Origin: JBGTKH01 sp041744735 | GTDB lineage: Bacteria; Planctomycetota; Planctomycetia; Pirellulales; Pirellulaceae | Direction of reading: 5' to 3' | Length of the DNA: 9,326 nt | Assembly (NCBI GenBank): GCA_041744735.1 | Contig: JBGTKH010000540.1 | Location: forward strand, 1-9,326 | In this document: positions 1 through 6,959 of the stretch, one piece after another | Layout of the letters: every line of letters starts with the position of its first letter | Position numbering within the stretch: the stretch's first letter is position 1 | Translations under genes and position numbers: made by a program | Notes under the pieces: model-generated | What the model was told of the DNA's origin: nothing | What the model saw: only the letters and a program-made list of their open reading frames with translations | Database searches by the model: none

Positions 1-950
1 AGTCCGCCGCAGCCATGATCGGCGCCCAGCCGCACGAGATCGCTCTGGTCCCGAACACCACGTCGGGCATCAGCCTGGTGGCCGAGGGTTTTCCGTGGCG
101 GGACGGAGACAATCTGGTCACGCTGGCCAACGAATTCCCATCCAACGCCTACCCGTGGATGAACCTGGCCAGCCGCGGGGTCGAAACGCGCCGCGTGCCC
201 GTGGACGGCGTGGCCGTCGATCTGAACCGCATCGCCGAAGCCTGTGACCAGCGCACGCGGTTGATCTCGGTAAGCTGGATCGGCTACGCCACCGGCTGGC
301 GAATCGACGTCGAACAAGTGGTGCGGTTAGCTCACGACCGCGGCATCTTAGTAATGCTCGACGCGATTCAAGGACTGGGCGTGTTTCCGCTCGACGTGCA
401 ACGTACGCCCATCGATTTTGCCGCGGCCGACGGACACAAGTGGCTGCTGGGTCCCGAGGGCGCGGGCATGCTCTTCGTCCGTCGCGAGCACTTGGGTTTG
501 CTACGCCCGCTGAACGTCGGCTGGCACAGCGTGGTGCACAGTCACGATTACGCGCGCATCGAACTGAATGTTCGCAACGAAGCGGCGCGCTACGAAGGCG
601 GATCGCAAAACATGGTGGGAATGTTGGGCCTCGGTGCGAGCTTGGATATGTTGACTGGATTCGGCTTGTCGCCCGCAGCGTCGCCGATCGCCGACCGCGT
701 GCTGGAGATTACCGACGTGGCTTGCCGTCGACTGTCGGACATCGGCGCGCGAATCGTGAGCGTGCGCGACGGCGAATGCCGCTCGGGGATCGTAGCGTTT
801 GAGTTGCCTGGCCGCGACCCGCTGGCAGAAAAGCGCCGTTGTTTGGACGCAGGCGTGGTGCTCAGTTGCCGCGCCGGCCTGCTGCGCATCAGCCCGCATG
901 CGTACACGAACGAAGAAGACGTCGAGCGACTCGTCACTGCATTACGCTGA
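1..950 (+). CDS. Class V aminotransferase-fold PLP enzyme, 5'-truncated by window edge
   Basis: The reading frame is open from base 3 and runs into the window edge. The Met codon at 15 is probably internal, because related proteins carry several tens of residues before the segment that opens here with IGAQPHEIALVPNTTSGIS. Counting from that Met (311 residues), the family marks are the PLP phosphate-binding turn near NTTSG, the ring-stacking Asp/Gln pair in LDAIQ (D116, Q119), the Schiff-base lysine in DGHKW (K142), and a C-terminal substrate-carboxylate Arg in LLRISPH (R291). The protein looks like the CsdA/isopenicillin-N-epimerase branch. The SufS-type catalytic Cys motif (RxGHHC) is not seen; C285 in LSCRAG is not in that context. 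Desulfurase activity is therefore not supported, and the substrate cannot be told. A cytosolic location is expected. The next gene starts 25 bases after the stop. Confidence 0.88.
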   Translation, partial: SAAAMIGAQPHEIALVPNTTSGISLVAEGFPWRDGDNLVTLANEFPSNAYPWMNLASRGVETRRVPVDGVAVDLNRIAEACDQRTRLISVSWIGYATGWRIDVEQVVRLAHDRGILVMLDAIQGLGVFPLDVQRTPIDFAAADGHKWLLGPEGAGMLFVRREHLGLLRPLNVGWHSVVHSHDYARIELNVRNEAARYEGGSQNMVGMLGLGASLDMLTGFGLSPAASPIADRVLEITDVACRRLSDIGARIVSVRDGECRSGIVAFELPGRDPLAEKRRCLDAGVVLSCRAGLLRISPHAYTNEEDVERLVTALR

Positions 951-975
951 ACACGGGCCTTTTCGAAAGCACGGC

Positions 976-1572
976 ATGAGCAACCCTTATCAAGCACCGA
1001 AGTGGGACTCCCACGAGTCCTTCAGCGAACCATCGCCTCAGCCACAGCCGCAGCGCCAGTACTATGGCATGGTGCACCAGGTGCGCGTGATTTGCATCTT
1101 GATGGGCGTTCAGGGTGTGCTGGAGTTGCTGGCTGGGATGTTGTACTGCGGGATGGGAGTCTTTATGGCCATCTTGATGCAGACCGAGATGCAACGGAAT
1201 CCGCCGCAGGGACAAAACGACCCGGTCGACCCGGAAACGTTGGCCTGGATCTTCGGCGGAATTTACATCGGGATGGGAGCACCAGCACTTCTCGCGGGCG
1301 TGCTGCACATCTGGGCGGGCATTCGCAACTATTCGTTTCGCGGCCGCACGCTGGGGCTGGTCGCGTTGATTGTCGGCTTGGGGTCGATGGCCACGTGCTA
1401 CTGTCTGCCGACGACGATTGCGCTGGCCACATACGGTCTGATTGTGTACCTGAACGGCCCGGTAAACGAAGCCTTTCAAATGGGCCAGCAAGGCTACAAC
1501 ACCGAGCAGATCTTGGCCACGTTCTCACCGTCATACGCCCCTTCACCTCCGCCGCCGAATCAATTTCGATAA
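976..1572 (+). CDS. NPYxxP-motif multi-pass membrane protein, function unknown
   Basis: This is a 198-residue protein beginning MSNPYQAPKWDS. I chose the ATG at 976 because it puts the NPYQAP motif at the extreme N-terminus and leaves a 25-base gap after the aminotransferase. A longer in-frame start at 799 would lie inside that gene. After a Pro/Gln-rich cytoplasmic-looking tail (residues about 15-30) come about four hydrophobic segments: near VRVICILMGVQGVLELLAG, the following CGMGVFMAILM, WIFGGIYIGMGAPALLAGVL, and LGLVALIVGLGSMATC with TIALATYGLIVYL. The C-terminus is again Pro-rich (SPSYAPSPPPPNQ). I recognise no enzyme family. Short membrane proteins starting with NPY-x-x-P are, from memory, frequent in planctomycetes and uncharacterised. 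No clear Shine-Dalgarno precedes it. Confidence 0.75.
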   Translation: MSNPYQAPKWDSHESFSEPSPQPQPQRQYYGMVHQVRVICILMGVQGVLELLAGMLYCGMGVFMAILMQTEMQRNPPQGQNDPVDPETLAWIFGGIYIGMGAPALLAGVLHIWAGIRNYSFRGRTLGLVALIVGLGSMATCYCLPTTIALATYGLIVYLNGPVNEAFQMGQQGYNTEQILATFSPSYAPSPPPPNQFR

Positions 1573-1644
1573 CGACGCGGCCCTGTACTTTGCCGCCCGC
1601 GTTTGGGATACTGAACGCATTAATCATTCGACAATGGCCCGCGC

Positions 1645-2046
1645 ATGTCCGACCCGACATCACCTTTCAATCCCTATGCATCCCCCGCGAATTCCGCGCA
1701 GCGCGTGGGTCCGCAGCGCGCGGGTGCACTCACGGCGTTGTGCATTCTGGCGATCATCCTCGGCGTGCTGGGGCTGTTCACCGTACTCATGACGGGCGTC
1801 AGTCTAGTCGCCGTCATGCAGGAATACATGCCGCGCCTGATGAACGCCTCGGGACAAGGCCGAGCGGCGCCGAGCGGCCAGCAATTCGTCGAAACGATGG
1901 TCACCATGTCGATGTATTTTTCCCTGGCGTTCATGGCCATCTTCATCGTGTTGAAACTGATCTTCTACGCCGTTACGATCGTGTACTTGCGCAGGACCAC
2001 GATTCGCGACCTCTTCGCTTCCTCGGTTAACGAGTGGGAGACATGA
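1645..2046 (+). CDS. Small NPYxxP-motif membrane protein, function unknown
   Basis: The protein has 133 residues and begins MSDPTSPFNPYASPANS, so it carries the same NPYxxP element as the gene before it. The first hydrophobic stretch (ALTALCILAIILGVLGLFTV, running on to about VSLVAVM) may be one or two membrane passes. A polar linker rich in Gly/Gln/Pro follows (residues about 68-90), then a second hydrophobic block from SMYFSLAFMAIFIVLKLIFY to VTIVYL. The C-terminus is short and charged. The layout matches the first half of the preceding protein, so the two may be diverged paralogues. The last four bases overlap the coaD start (ATGA), which suggests translational coupling. A 72-base spacer separates it from the gene upstream; I see no good promoter there. 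No function is known to me. Confidence 0.72.
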   Translation: MSDPTSPFNPYASPANSAQRVGPQRAGALTALCILAIILGVLGLFTVLMTGVSLVAVMQEYMPRLMNASGQGRAAPSGQQFVETMVTMSMYFSLAFMAIFIVLKLIFYAVTIVYLRRTTIRDLFASSVNEWET

Positions 2047-2546
2047 CGAACTCCGATTCCCGCGTTGCCGTGTATACCGGCTCCTTCGATCCCATCACGC
2101 TGGGTCACTTAAACGTGATCGAGCGGAGCAGCCGCTTGGTTGATCGGCTAATCGTGGGCATCGGCATCAACGTGGAGAAGACGCCGCTGTTTTCACCCGA
2201 GGAGCGCGTCGAGCTGGTCGTTCATGCGACCGAGCGATTCGGCAACGTCGAAGTCCGCATGTTCAGCGGCCTGGCGGTGAACTTCGTGCGCGATTGCGGC
2301 GCCCGCGTGATGATCCGCGGCGTGCGTCCCCTGGCCGACATCGCCGCCGAGTTCACGATGATGATGGCCAACCGCCACCTGGACCCCGACATCGAGACCG
2401 TGTTCCTGATGGCCGATGAAGAGTTCGCCCACGTCTCCAGTTCGCTGATCAAGCAGGTCACGCCGTTTTCCAGCGACGAAATGCTGGCCCGCTTCGTCCC
2501 CCCAGAAATCATCCCCGCCCTGCGCCAAAAGATTCCGGGAAGTTAG
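2043..2546 (+). CDS. coaD: Phosphopantetheine adenylyltransferase
   Basis: The 167-residue protein matches bacterial CoaD (usually about 160) over its whole length. CoaD transfers AMP from ATP to 4'-phosphopantetheine, giving dephospho-CoA, the fourth step of coenzyme A synthesis, in the cytosol. The nucleotidyltransferase signature is clear: YTGSFDPIT followed by the T-x-G-H site (T19, H22). The family also shows LFSPEERVEL, the IRGVR segment (R92, R95) and the C-terminal VSSSLIK motif (S132-K137). I chose the ATG at 2043, which overlaps the upstream stop as ATGA and gives the normal short N-terminus. A GTG at 2034 would add three residues. GGGAG at 2036-2040 is very close to the ATG, so translation may depend on the upstream gene. 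It ends 54 bases before a convergent gene. Confidence 0.95.
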   Translation: MTNSDSRVAVYTGSFDPITLGHLNVIERSSRLVDRLIVGIGINVEKTPLFSPEERVELVVHATERFGNVEVRMFSGLAVNFVRDCGARVMIRGVRPLADIAAEFTMMMANRHLDPDIETVFLMADEEFAHVSSSLIKQVTPFSSDEMLARFVPPEIIPALRQKIPGS

Positions 2547-2600
2547 ACGTGCCTACGCCCAGATGCTAATCTTACCCAGCAAACCCAACAGCGCCGTAAA

Positions 2601-3071
2601 TTATTGAACCGGCACATCGCCGCCACCCGCGGTTTCTTCAATAAACGGGGCGCCGCCGTCCCAGGTCAATTCAATGCGCAGAGAATCAGTCGGGCCGTCG
2701 ATGTTCACCGTCAACTCGGACGTGGTGGCCTGACAATACTTCTTGGGCGTGAGCCAACGGATTTTGGTTGGGCTGATCACGTCCCGCGAAATAATCTCGA
2801 CCGGATGTTTACCCGGCACACAGCCGTCACGCGGTTCGAACGTGGTGAGTTGGAATCGGCCTTGACTATCGATTTCGCCGGAGGCCGAACGGGCGTCTTG
2901 CGGAATGACACGAACGAAGCCGCTGGTCAGCGGCTGGCCATCAATCAACACCTGTCCCGACACCGGCACGACCGTGGGACGTTGATTGCACGAGCCGCGC
3001 ATCAGCAACGTTACCACCAGTACGATGACGAGGAAGGCCAGTAGCAGGTAACTGCGGTTCGGCGAACTCAT
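2601..3071 (-). CDS. Carboxypeptidase-regulatory-like domain protein, membrane-anchored or secreted
   Basis: The 156-residue protein begins MSSPNRSYLLLAFLVIVLVV. Residues about 8-24 form one strong hydrophobic segment, followed by RGSCNQ; Cys28 is not in a good lipobox (Arg at -3), so a signal anchor is as likely as a lipoprotein. From residue about 35 it has a small beta-sandwich pattern: VSGQVLIDGQPLTSGFVRVI, then SGEIDSQGRFQLTTF and the loop DGCVPGKHPVEI. This is the usual shape of planctomycete carboxypeptidase-regulatory-like (transthyretin-type) proteins, which are thought to act outside the cytoplasm; no enzymatic residues are seen. The ATG at 3071 was preferred to an in-frame TTG at 3083. 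There is no Shine-Dalgarno. It lies 78 bases downstream of a DUF1559 gene, a pairing common in these bacteria. Confidence 0.8.
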   Translation of the reverse strand: MSSPNRSYLLLAFLVIVLVVTLLMRGSCNQRPTVVPVSGQVLIDGQPLTSGFVRVIPQDARSASGEIDSQGRFQLTTFEPRDGCVPGKHPVEIISRDVISPTKIRWLTPKKYCQATTSELTVNIDGPTDSLRIELTWDGGAPFIEETAGGGDVPVQ

Positions 3072-3149
3072 GCGGAGGAGCAAGGATGAATGATGAGAGA
3101 TGAAGGATCAAACACCAGAGACGAAGGCGGCGGGGGCGCGTTGTGTTGG
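3072..3149. repeat. Purine-rich low-complexity spacer with GATGA-type repeats
   Basis: Between the DUF1559 stop and the next start on the minus strand, the plus strand reads as degenerate repeats of GATGAA/GATGAG/GAAGGAT (about 3084-3112), followed by a G-rich run (3125-3140). Short ATGAAGGA-like arrays between genes are, from memory, common in Pirellula-type genomes. No terminator hairpin or Shine-Dalgarno is visible. Confidence 0.4.
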
Positions 3150-4103
3150 CTATTTGGTTTCCACCGCTTCACCACCGGAGCGCGTGGACAGCGAGCGGTA
3201 GATCGTCAGGTTAATGTTCTCGCTGAGGAACGAAACATGTCCGTCGCCGAATCCGAACATCGCGCCGCCCGGGTGGCGGCTGGCAAAGGCGCCGTTCACT
3301 CGATTGCCGTATAACGTGACGACCACACCGGTGCCGGGCGGAGTGTTCAACGGATTTTCGGTCGACCGCAAACTGTCGGTATGCCTGGAGCCGACGAGCC
3401 AGCGGTTCGACGAATCGGCCGTGTGGGCATCGATCACCTCGCCCACGAACATGGTGTTACTGAGCCCGTCGATGACCTCGCTGGCGCGGTACACCGTGCG
3501 ATAGTTGAACACGCCCGTGTTGTAGTGCTTGACGGTCGTTTGGCTGATTCCGAGTGTGGGACCGTTCGAACCATGCACTAAGGCATAGCTGCCGGTCGCA
3601 GCACCACCTTGCCGCGGCTCGGACACGTCGCTGGGGCAAACGTACGACTTCGGCCGCGCCAGCAGGATTTGGGGTGAGATCCCGGTGCTCCACCCACCGG
3701 CGTCCGCCGTACCGCCACAACCGGTCGCCGGATACACGGCCCCGCTCTGCCAGTTGTTGAAACTGTCATACAGGGCTTGCTGCTCCATCTGTGGCAGGAT
3801 CATGGCAAAGCCGCTGGTGCCGGGCCGCGTCGAGTCGGGCCGATTGCCGCACACATCGGCGGTCCAGCAATCGCAGCCCATCCGCCCCGGCGGGTAGGTC
3901 TTCAACGTTTGCTCGTAGTTCGCCAACGCCAGAGCGATCTGTTTCAGGCTATTGGTGCACTGTGCGCGTCGCGCCGCTTCTCGCGCCGATTGCACGGCGG
4001 GTAAGAGCAAGGCCACTAAAATGCCAATGATGGCAATTACAACGAGCAATTCGACTAAAGTAAAACCATTTGAAAAGGATCGATCATGGCGGGTGTGCGT
4101 CAT
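3150..4103 (-). CDS. DUF1559 pseudopilin-like protein with prepilin N-terminus and H-X9-DG motif
   Basis: This 317-residue protein starts with a type IV prepilin signal. A short basic leader (MTHTRHDRSFSNG) precedes the cleavage point G13/F14, Glu sits at mature +5 (E18), and a hydrophobic helix VELLVVIAIIGILVALLLP is followed by AVQSAREAARR. The next segment, SLKQIALALANYE, is the standard DUF1559 entry. Near the C-terminus, H277 is followed by exactly nine residues and then D287-G288, the H-X9-DG signature of prepilin-processing-associated proteins that are greatly expanded in planctomycetes. Cysteines in GCDCW, DVCGN, TGCGG and YVCPSD may form disulfides outside the cytoplasm. The protein would be processed by a prepilin peptidase and sit in the cell envelope; its precise role is unknown. 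A GTG at 4112 is an alternative start. It is transcribed divergently from aspS. Confidence 0.92.
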   Translation of the reverse strand: MTHTRHDRSFSNGFTLVELLVVIAIIGILVALLLPAVQSAREAARRAQCTNSLKQIALALANYEQTLKTYPPGRMGCDCWTADVCGNRPDSTRPGTSGFAMILPQMEQQALYDSFNNWQSGAVYPATGCGGTADAGGWSTGISPQILLARPKSYVCPSDVSEPRQGGAATGSYALVHGSNGPTLGISQTTVKHYNTGVFNYRTVYRASEVIDGLSNTMFVGEVIDAHTADSSNRWLVGSRHTDSLRSTENPLNTPPGTGVVVTLYGNRVNGAFASRHPGGAMFGFGDGHVSFLSENINLTIYRSLSTRSGGEAVETK

Positions 4104-4166
4104 AGAAAGCACCAGGAGCGCGATTTGTGGAAGAGGTTACTCAGGTGGCGAGCGGACGCTCCGTTC

Positions 4167-4180
4167 ACTACACGTGTAGT
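4167..4180. promoter_or_regulatory. Perfect 14-bp palindrome ACTACACGTGTAGT, candidate operator
   Basis: The sequence reads identically on both strands with no central spacer, and it lies in the divergent spacer 63 bases upstream of the DUF1559 start and 123 bases upstream of aspS. This is the form expected for a dimeric repressor or activator site. No binding protein can be named from the sequence. Confidence 0.45.
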
Positions 4181-4183
4181 AAT

Positions 4184-4254
4184 GTATTCTAGGCCTTGGC
4201 GGTGGCCAAGACCGGGTCGAACCTTCGCGCCCAGCCATCGTCCGTCTAGAATAC
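4184..4254 (+). repeat. Nested inverted repeats in the aspS upstream region
   Basis: GTATTCTAG (4184-4192) is the exact reverse complement of CTAGAATAC (4246-4254), 53 bases apart. Inside lies a second stem, CTTGGC (4195-4200) with GCCAAG (4205-4210), closed by a 4-base GGTG loop. If transcribed, this could fold as a leader structure ahead of aspS; alternatively the outer arms are two half-sites of a DNA-binding protein. Confidence 0.4.
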
Positions 4255-4293
4255 GCGGTTTCCAGTTCGGACGTATCCCGATTTTAACCACAC

Positions 4294-4297
4294 GGAG
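4294..4297 (+). promoter_or_regulatory. Ribosome binding site (GGAG) supporting the aspS TTG start
   Basis: GGAG is followed by six bases and then TTG at 4304. Together with the family-typical N-terminus MLRSHTCG, this fixes the non-ATG start. Confidence 0.6.
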
Positions 4298-4303
4298 CCT
4301 CCC

Positions 4304-6082
4304 TTGTTACGGTCCCATACTTGCGGCCAGTTGCGTACCGAGCACGTCGCTCAGGAAGTTACCCTTTGCGGCTGGGTGGATAGCAGCCGTGACCACGGCG
4401 GGGCGGTGTTTTTGGACCTGCGCGACCGGTACGGCAAATCTCAGGTAGTCGTGGGGCCGGAGAGCGGCGACGAATTGGTCAAACAAGCCCGGCGGCTGCG
4501 GTCCGAGGACGTGGTCCGCGTGACGGGCAAAGTGGCTCATCGGCCGGAAGGTACCGTGAACCGCAAGCTGGCCACCGGCGAAATCGAAGTGCGGACGACG
4601 AAGCTGGAGCTACTGAACAAATGCAACTCGCCGCCGTTCACGCCCGGCCAGCAGGATTTGCCGGGCGAGGACCTGCGGCTGAAGTATCGCTATCTGGATC
4701 TGCGGCGATCAGGGATGCAGCAGACGCTGGTCCTTCGCAGCCGCATCATCAAAGCGATGCGCGACTATTTCGACGCGCACGGCTTCATCGACGTCGAAAC
4801 GCCGATCCTGGGCCGCAGCACACCCGAAGGGGCGCGCGACTATCTCGTCCCCAGCCGCATTCAAAACGGCATGTTCTACGCGCTGCCGCAATCGCCACAG
4901 TTGTACAAACAGATTCTGATGGTCGCCGGCTACGACCGCTACGTGCAAGTGGCGCGCTGTTTCCGCGACGAAGACCTGCGTGCGGATCGGCAGCCCGAGT
5001 TCACGCAACTGGACATGGAGATGTCGTTTGTCGACGCGGACGACGTGATGGGCATGATCGACGGCTTGATGGTGCGGCTGGCCAAGGAACTGCTGGGCAT
5101 CGAACTGCAACTGCCGCTGCCGCGCATGACTTACGACGAAGCCATGGAACGCTTCGGCCACGACGCACCCGATCTGCGATTCGGCATGGAGTTGGTCGAC
5201 TGTACCGATCTGGCGGCCGAAGCCGAATTCCGCGTCTTTAAAGGGACGGTCGAATCGGGCGGCAAAGTGCGCGGCATCAACGCCAAGAGTGCGGCCAGTC
5301 GCTACTCGCGCAAAGACATCGACGAGATGACCGAGTACGTGAAGCACGACTTCGGCGCGAAGGGCCTAGCGTGGTTCCGCGTCGAGCCGGACGGCAAACT
5401 ATGGTCGCCGATCTCGAAGAACTTCGCCGAGCCGCTGCTGGCCAAATTCGCCGAGCGTATGCAGGCCGTGCCCGGCGACTTACTGTTCTTCGTCGCCGAT
5501 CGCTGGGAGATCACGTGCAAGGCGCTGTACGGCTTGCGGAAGAAGCTGGGCGCCGAACTGAAGCTGTACGACCCAAAGCAAATGCATTTTTCGTGGGTGG
5601 TCGAGTTCCCAATGTTCGCGTACGACGAAGAGGAAAAATGTTGGGCCGCGATGCACCATCCATTCACCGCGCCGCGCGATCAGGACCTGGCGATGTTGGA
5701 AAGCGATGCCGGCAAGTGCCGCGCGAAGGCGTACGACCTGGTGATCAACGGCTCGGAGGCGGGCGGCGGCACGATCCGAATTCACGACCGCGACACGCAA
5801 CAGAAAGTTTTCAATCTGCTGGGCATCAACGCCGAGATGGCTCGCGAGCGGTTTGGCTTTTTGCTCGACGCGCTCCAGTTCGGCGCCCCGCCACACGGCG
5901 GCATCGCGCTAGGAATCGACCGCATCGTGATGCTATTCGGCGGCCTGGACAGCATCCGCGACTGCATCGCCTTCCCCAAAACCCAACGCGCCACCGACCT
6001 GATGACCGAAGCCCCCGGCTCCGTCGACCCCAAACAACTGGCTGAACTGGGCATCCGCGTCGATCAGGATTTGAAGAAGTGA
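4304..6082 (+). CDS. aspS: Aspartyl-tRNA synthetase, predicted non-discriminating (Asp/Asn)
   Basis: This 592-residue protein is a full-length bacterial-type class IIb synthetase that attaches Asp to tRNA in the cytosol. Domains in order: an N-terminal OB-fold anticodon-binding domain (CGWVDSSRDHGG), the catalytic core opening near YRYLDLRR (residue 128), the amino-acid-site segment ALPQSPQLYKQ, class II motif 2 (FRDEDLRADRQPEFTQLD, residues 220-237), an inserted GAD domain (about 290-420), FSWVVEFPMF, and motif 3 (GIALGIDR with R540). The TTG start is supported by a close match to the usual family N-terminus (MLRxHTCGxL) and by GGAG six bases upstream. H31 and G83 correspond to the residues that mark non-discriminating AspRS in Pseudomonas aeruginosa, so this enzyme probably also makes Asp-tRNA-Asn for amidation by GatCAB. 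The last 19 bases overlap the convergent receiver gene. Confidence 0.97.
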   Translation: MLRSHTCGQLRTEHVAQEVTLCGWVDSSRDHGGAVFLDLRDRYGKSQVVVGPESGDELVKQARRLRSEDVVRVTGKVAHRPEGTVNRKLATGEIEVRTTKLELLNKCNSPPFTPGQQDLPGEDLRLKYRYLDLRRSGMQQTLVLRSRIIKAMRDYFDAHGFIDVETPILGRSTPEGARDYLVPSRIQNGMFYALPQSPQLYKQILMVAGYDRYVQVARCFRDEDLRADRQPEFTQLDMEMSFVDADDVMGMIDGLMVRLAKELLGIELQLPLPRMTYDEAMERFGHDAPDLRFGMELVDCTDLAAEAEFRVFKGTVESGGKVRGINAKSAASRYSRKDIDEMTEYVKHDFGAKGLAWFRVEPDGKLWSPISKNFAEPLLAKFAERMQAVPGDLLFFVADRWEITCKALYGLRKKLGAELKLYDPKQMHFSWVVEFPMFAYDEEEKCWAAMHHPFTAPRDQDLAMLESDAGKCRAKAYDLVINGSEAGGGTIRIHDRDTQQKVFNLLGINAEMARERFGFLLDALQFGAPPHGGIALGIDRIVMLFGGLDSIRDCIAFPKTQRATDLMTEAPGSVDPKQLAELGIRVDQDLKK

Positions 6083-6945
6083 CACGGCACGACTTCCATG
6101 TGTCGCTGCAATTCATCCCACAGCCTTTCATGAGCGACCGGCTTCGTCAGAACATTCGTCGCGCCAAGATTGAACATCTTGCGTCGCAATTCACCGCCGC
6201 TATTTCCGGTCAACACGATCACCGGGACAGCCTTGGTAAGTGGGTTGTCGCGGAGCCTACCTAGAATATAATCACCACGTCCATTCGGCATGTCAAAGTC
6301 AAGAATGATGGCGTCCACTTCCGCCCCCAATGCGATGTGTAACCCCTGCGTGCCGTCCATTGCGCGCAGAACCGTCGCTCCTTCGTTTTCCAGCCGCAAT
6401 TTGACCGCCAACGAAAACTGCGGATCGTCATCAATGCACAACACGGATGGCATGTGCCGGTCGATGATCGTCGCGGCCAAGCCGTACTCGGCGGACGGCG
6501 AAGACGTCTCCGAGAATGAAGCATTTCGGCCTTCCGTGGGTGGCGTGTGTTGAATCGGACGGACTCGCAACAGCTCGCAAACGAGTGGCTCCACGCGACT
6601 CCAAACGTCAGGACATTTCTGGACGTAGTAGGCACAAAGGTTGTGGCAGCGGCGAATCGTATCTTCGTTGGCCTTTCCGGTCAGAACGATCACCGGGGTG
6701 AAAGCGAAACGCTGGTCGGTGGCGAGCATTTCGCAAACACTCAGCCCATCGCCGGGCGGCATGTCGATGTCCAAACAGATCAAGTCAGCCGGATTGTCGT
6801 CCAATTTTGCCAACGCCGTCAGTGCGTTGTACGCCTCGTCTACTTGCAGACCCAATTGCCGGCACCGCAGCGCCAGGGCATGCACGAGATTCGTGTCGTC
6901 GTCAGCAATGAGAATTGTATTGTCCGAGACGTTTGGATTTGACAT
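6064..6945 (-). CDS. Double-receiver (REC-REC) response regulator without output domain
   Basis: The 293-residue protein contains two complete phosphoreceiver domains and nothing else. REC1 (about 9-127) has the acidic pocket IADDD (D15-D17), the phosphoacceptor D59 in LICLDIDMP, the switch Thr in VIVLTG (T89) and Lys K110. REC2 (about 166-285) has VLCIDDD, D216 in AIILDFDMP, T246 in VIVLTG and K268 in LTKP. K110 is followed by Cys-Pro instead of the usual direct Pro. A Ser/Thr/Pro-rich linker (about 130-160) joins the domains. With no DNA-binding or enzymatic output, it probably passes phosphoryl groups, acts as a phosphate sink, or works by protein-protein contact. It lies 14 bases downstream of the single-receiver gene and is the last gene of the visible operon. 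Its 3' end overlaps aspS. Confidence 0.9.
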   Translation of the reverse strand: MSNPNVSDNTILIADDDTNLVHALALRCRQLGLQVDEAYNALTALAKLDDNPADLICLDIDMPPGDGLSVCEMLATDQRFAFTPVIVLTGKANEDTIRRCHNLCAYYVQKCPDVWSRVEPLVCELLRVRPIQHTPPTEGRNASFSETSSPSAEYGLAATIIDRHMPSVLCIDDDPQFSLAVKLRLENEGATVLRAMDGTQGLHIALGAEVDAIILDFDMPNGRGDYILGRLRDNPLTKAVPVIVLTGNSGGELRRKMFNLGATNVLTKPVAHERLWDELQRHMEVVPCHFFKS

Positions 6946-6959
6946 CGCCGTGACTCTCG

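Larger units (their letters stand above)
4104..4303. promoter_or_regulatory. Divergent intergenic region between the DUF1559 gene and aspS
   Basis: These 200 bases hold no credible gene and must contain the aspS promoter and leader, and probably the DUF1559 promoter. They contain a perfect palindrome at 4167-4180 and a 9-bp inverted repeat (4184-4192 with 4246-4254) that encloses a smaller 6-bp stem (4195-4200 with 4205-4210, GGTG loop). TATTCT at 4185-4190 and TAGAAT at 4247-4252 resemble -10 boxes, but no well-spaced -35 element was found. It does not look like a T-box or other known riboswitch. Confidence 0.55.

Noticed and set aside
1590..1612. Possible promoter (TTGCCG and GATACT) before the second membrane gene
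   Set aside because: The spacing is only about 11 bases, too short for a sigma-70 type promoter.
1002..2030. 342-codon plus-strand frame across both membrane protein genes
   Set aside because: Its translation is Arg/Gly/His-rich low-complexity sequence with no domain, typical of an alternative frame in GC-rich DNA. The other frames give clear membrane proteins with NPYxxP starts.
2547..2600. Possible bidirectional terminator between coaD and the convergent gene
   Set aside because: Only a very short TGCT/AGCA pairing is seen, with no GC-rich stem and no T-run on either strand.
3090..3314. Plus-strand 74-codon frame over the spacer and the DUF1559 3' end
   Set aside because: It begins in the purine-rich repeat and continues antisense to the DUF1559 coding region; no domain or ribosome site.
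4216..4235. GGTCGAACC resembling a tRNA T-arm in the aspS leader
   Set aside because: There is no acceptor stem, anticodon arm or D-arm around it, so no tRNA can be built.
4709..5347. 212-codon antisense frame inside aspS
   Set aside because: It lies fully within a highly conserved synthetase gene and its translation is His/Gln/Val-rich with no domain.
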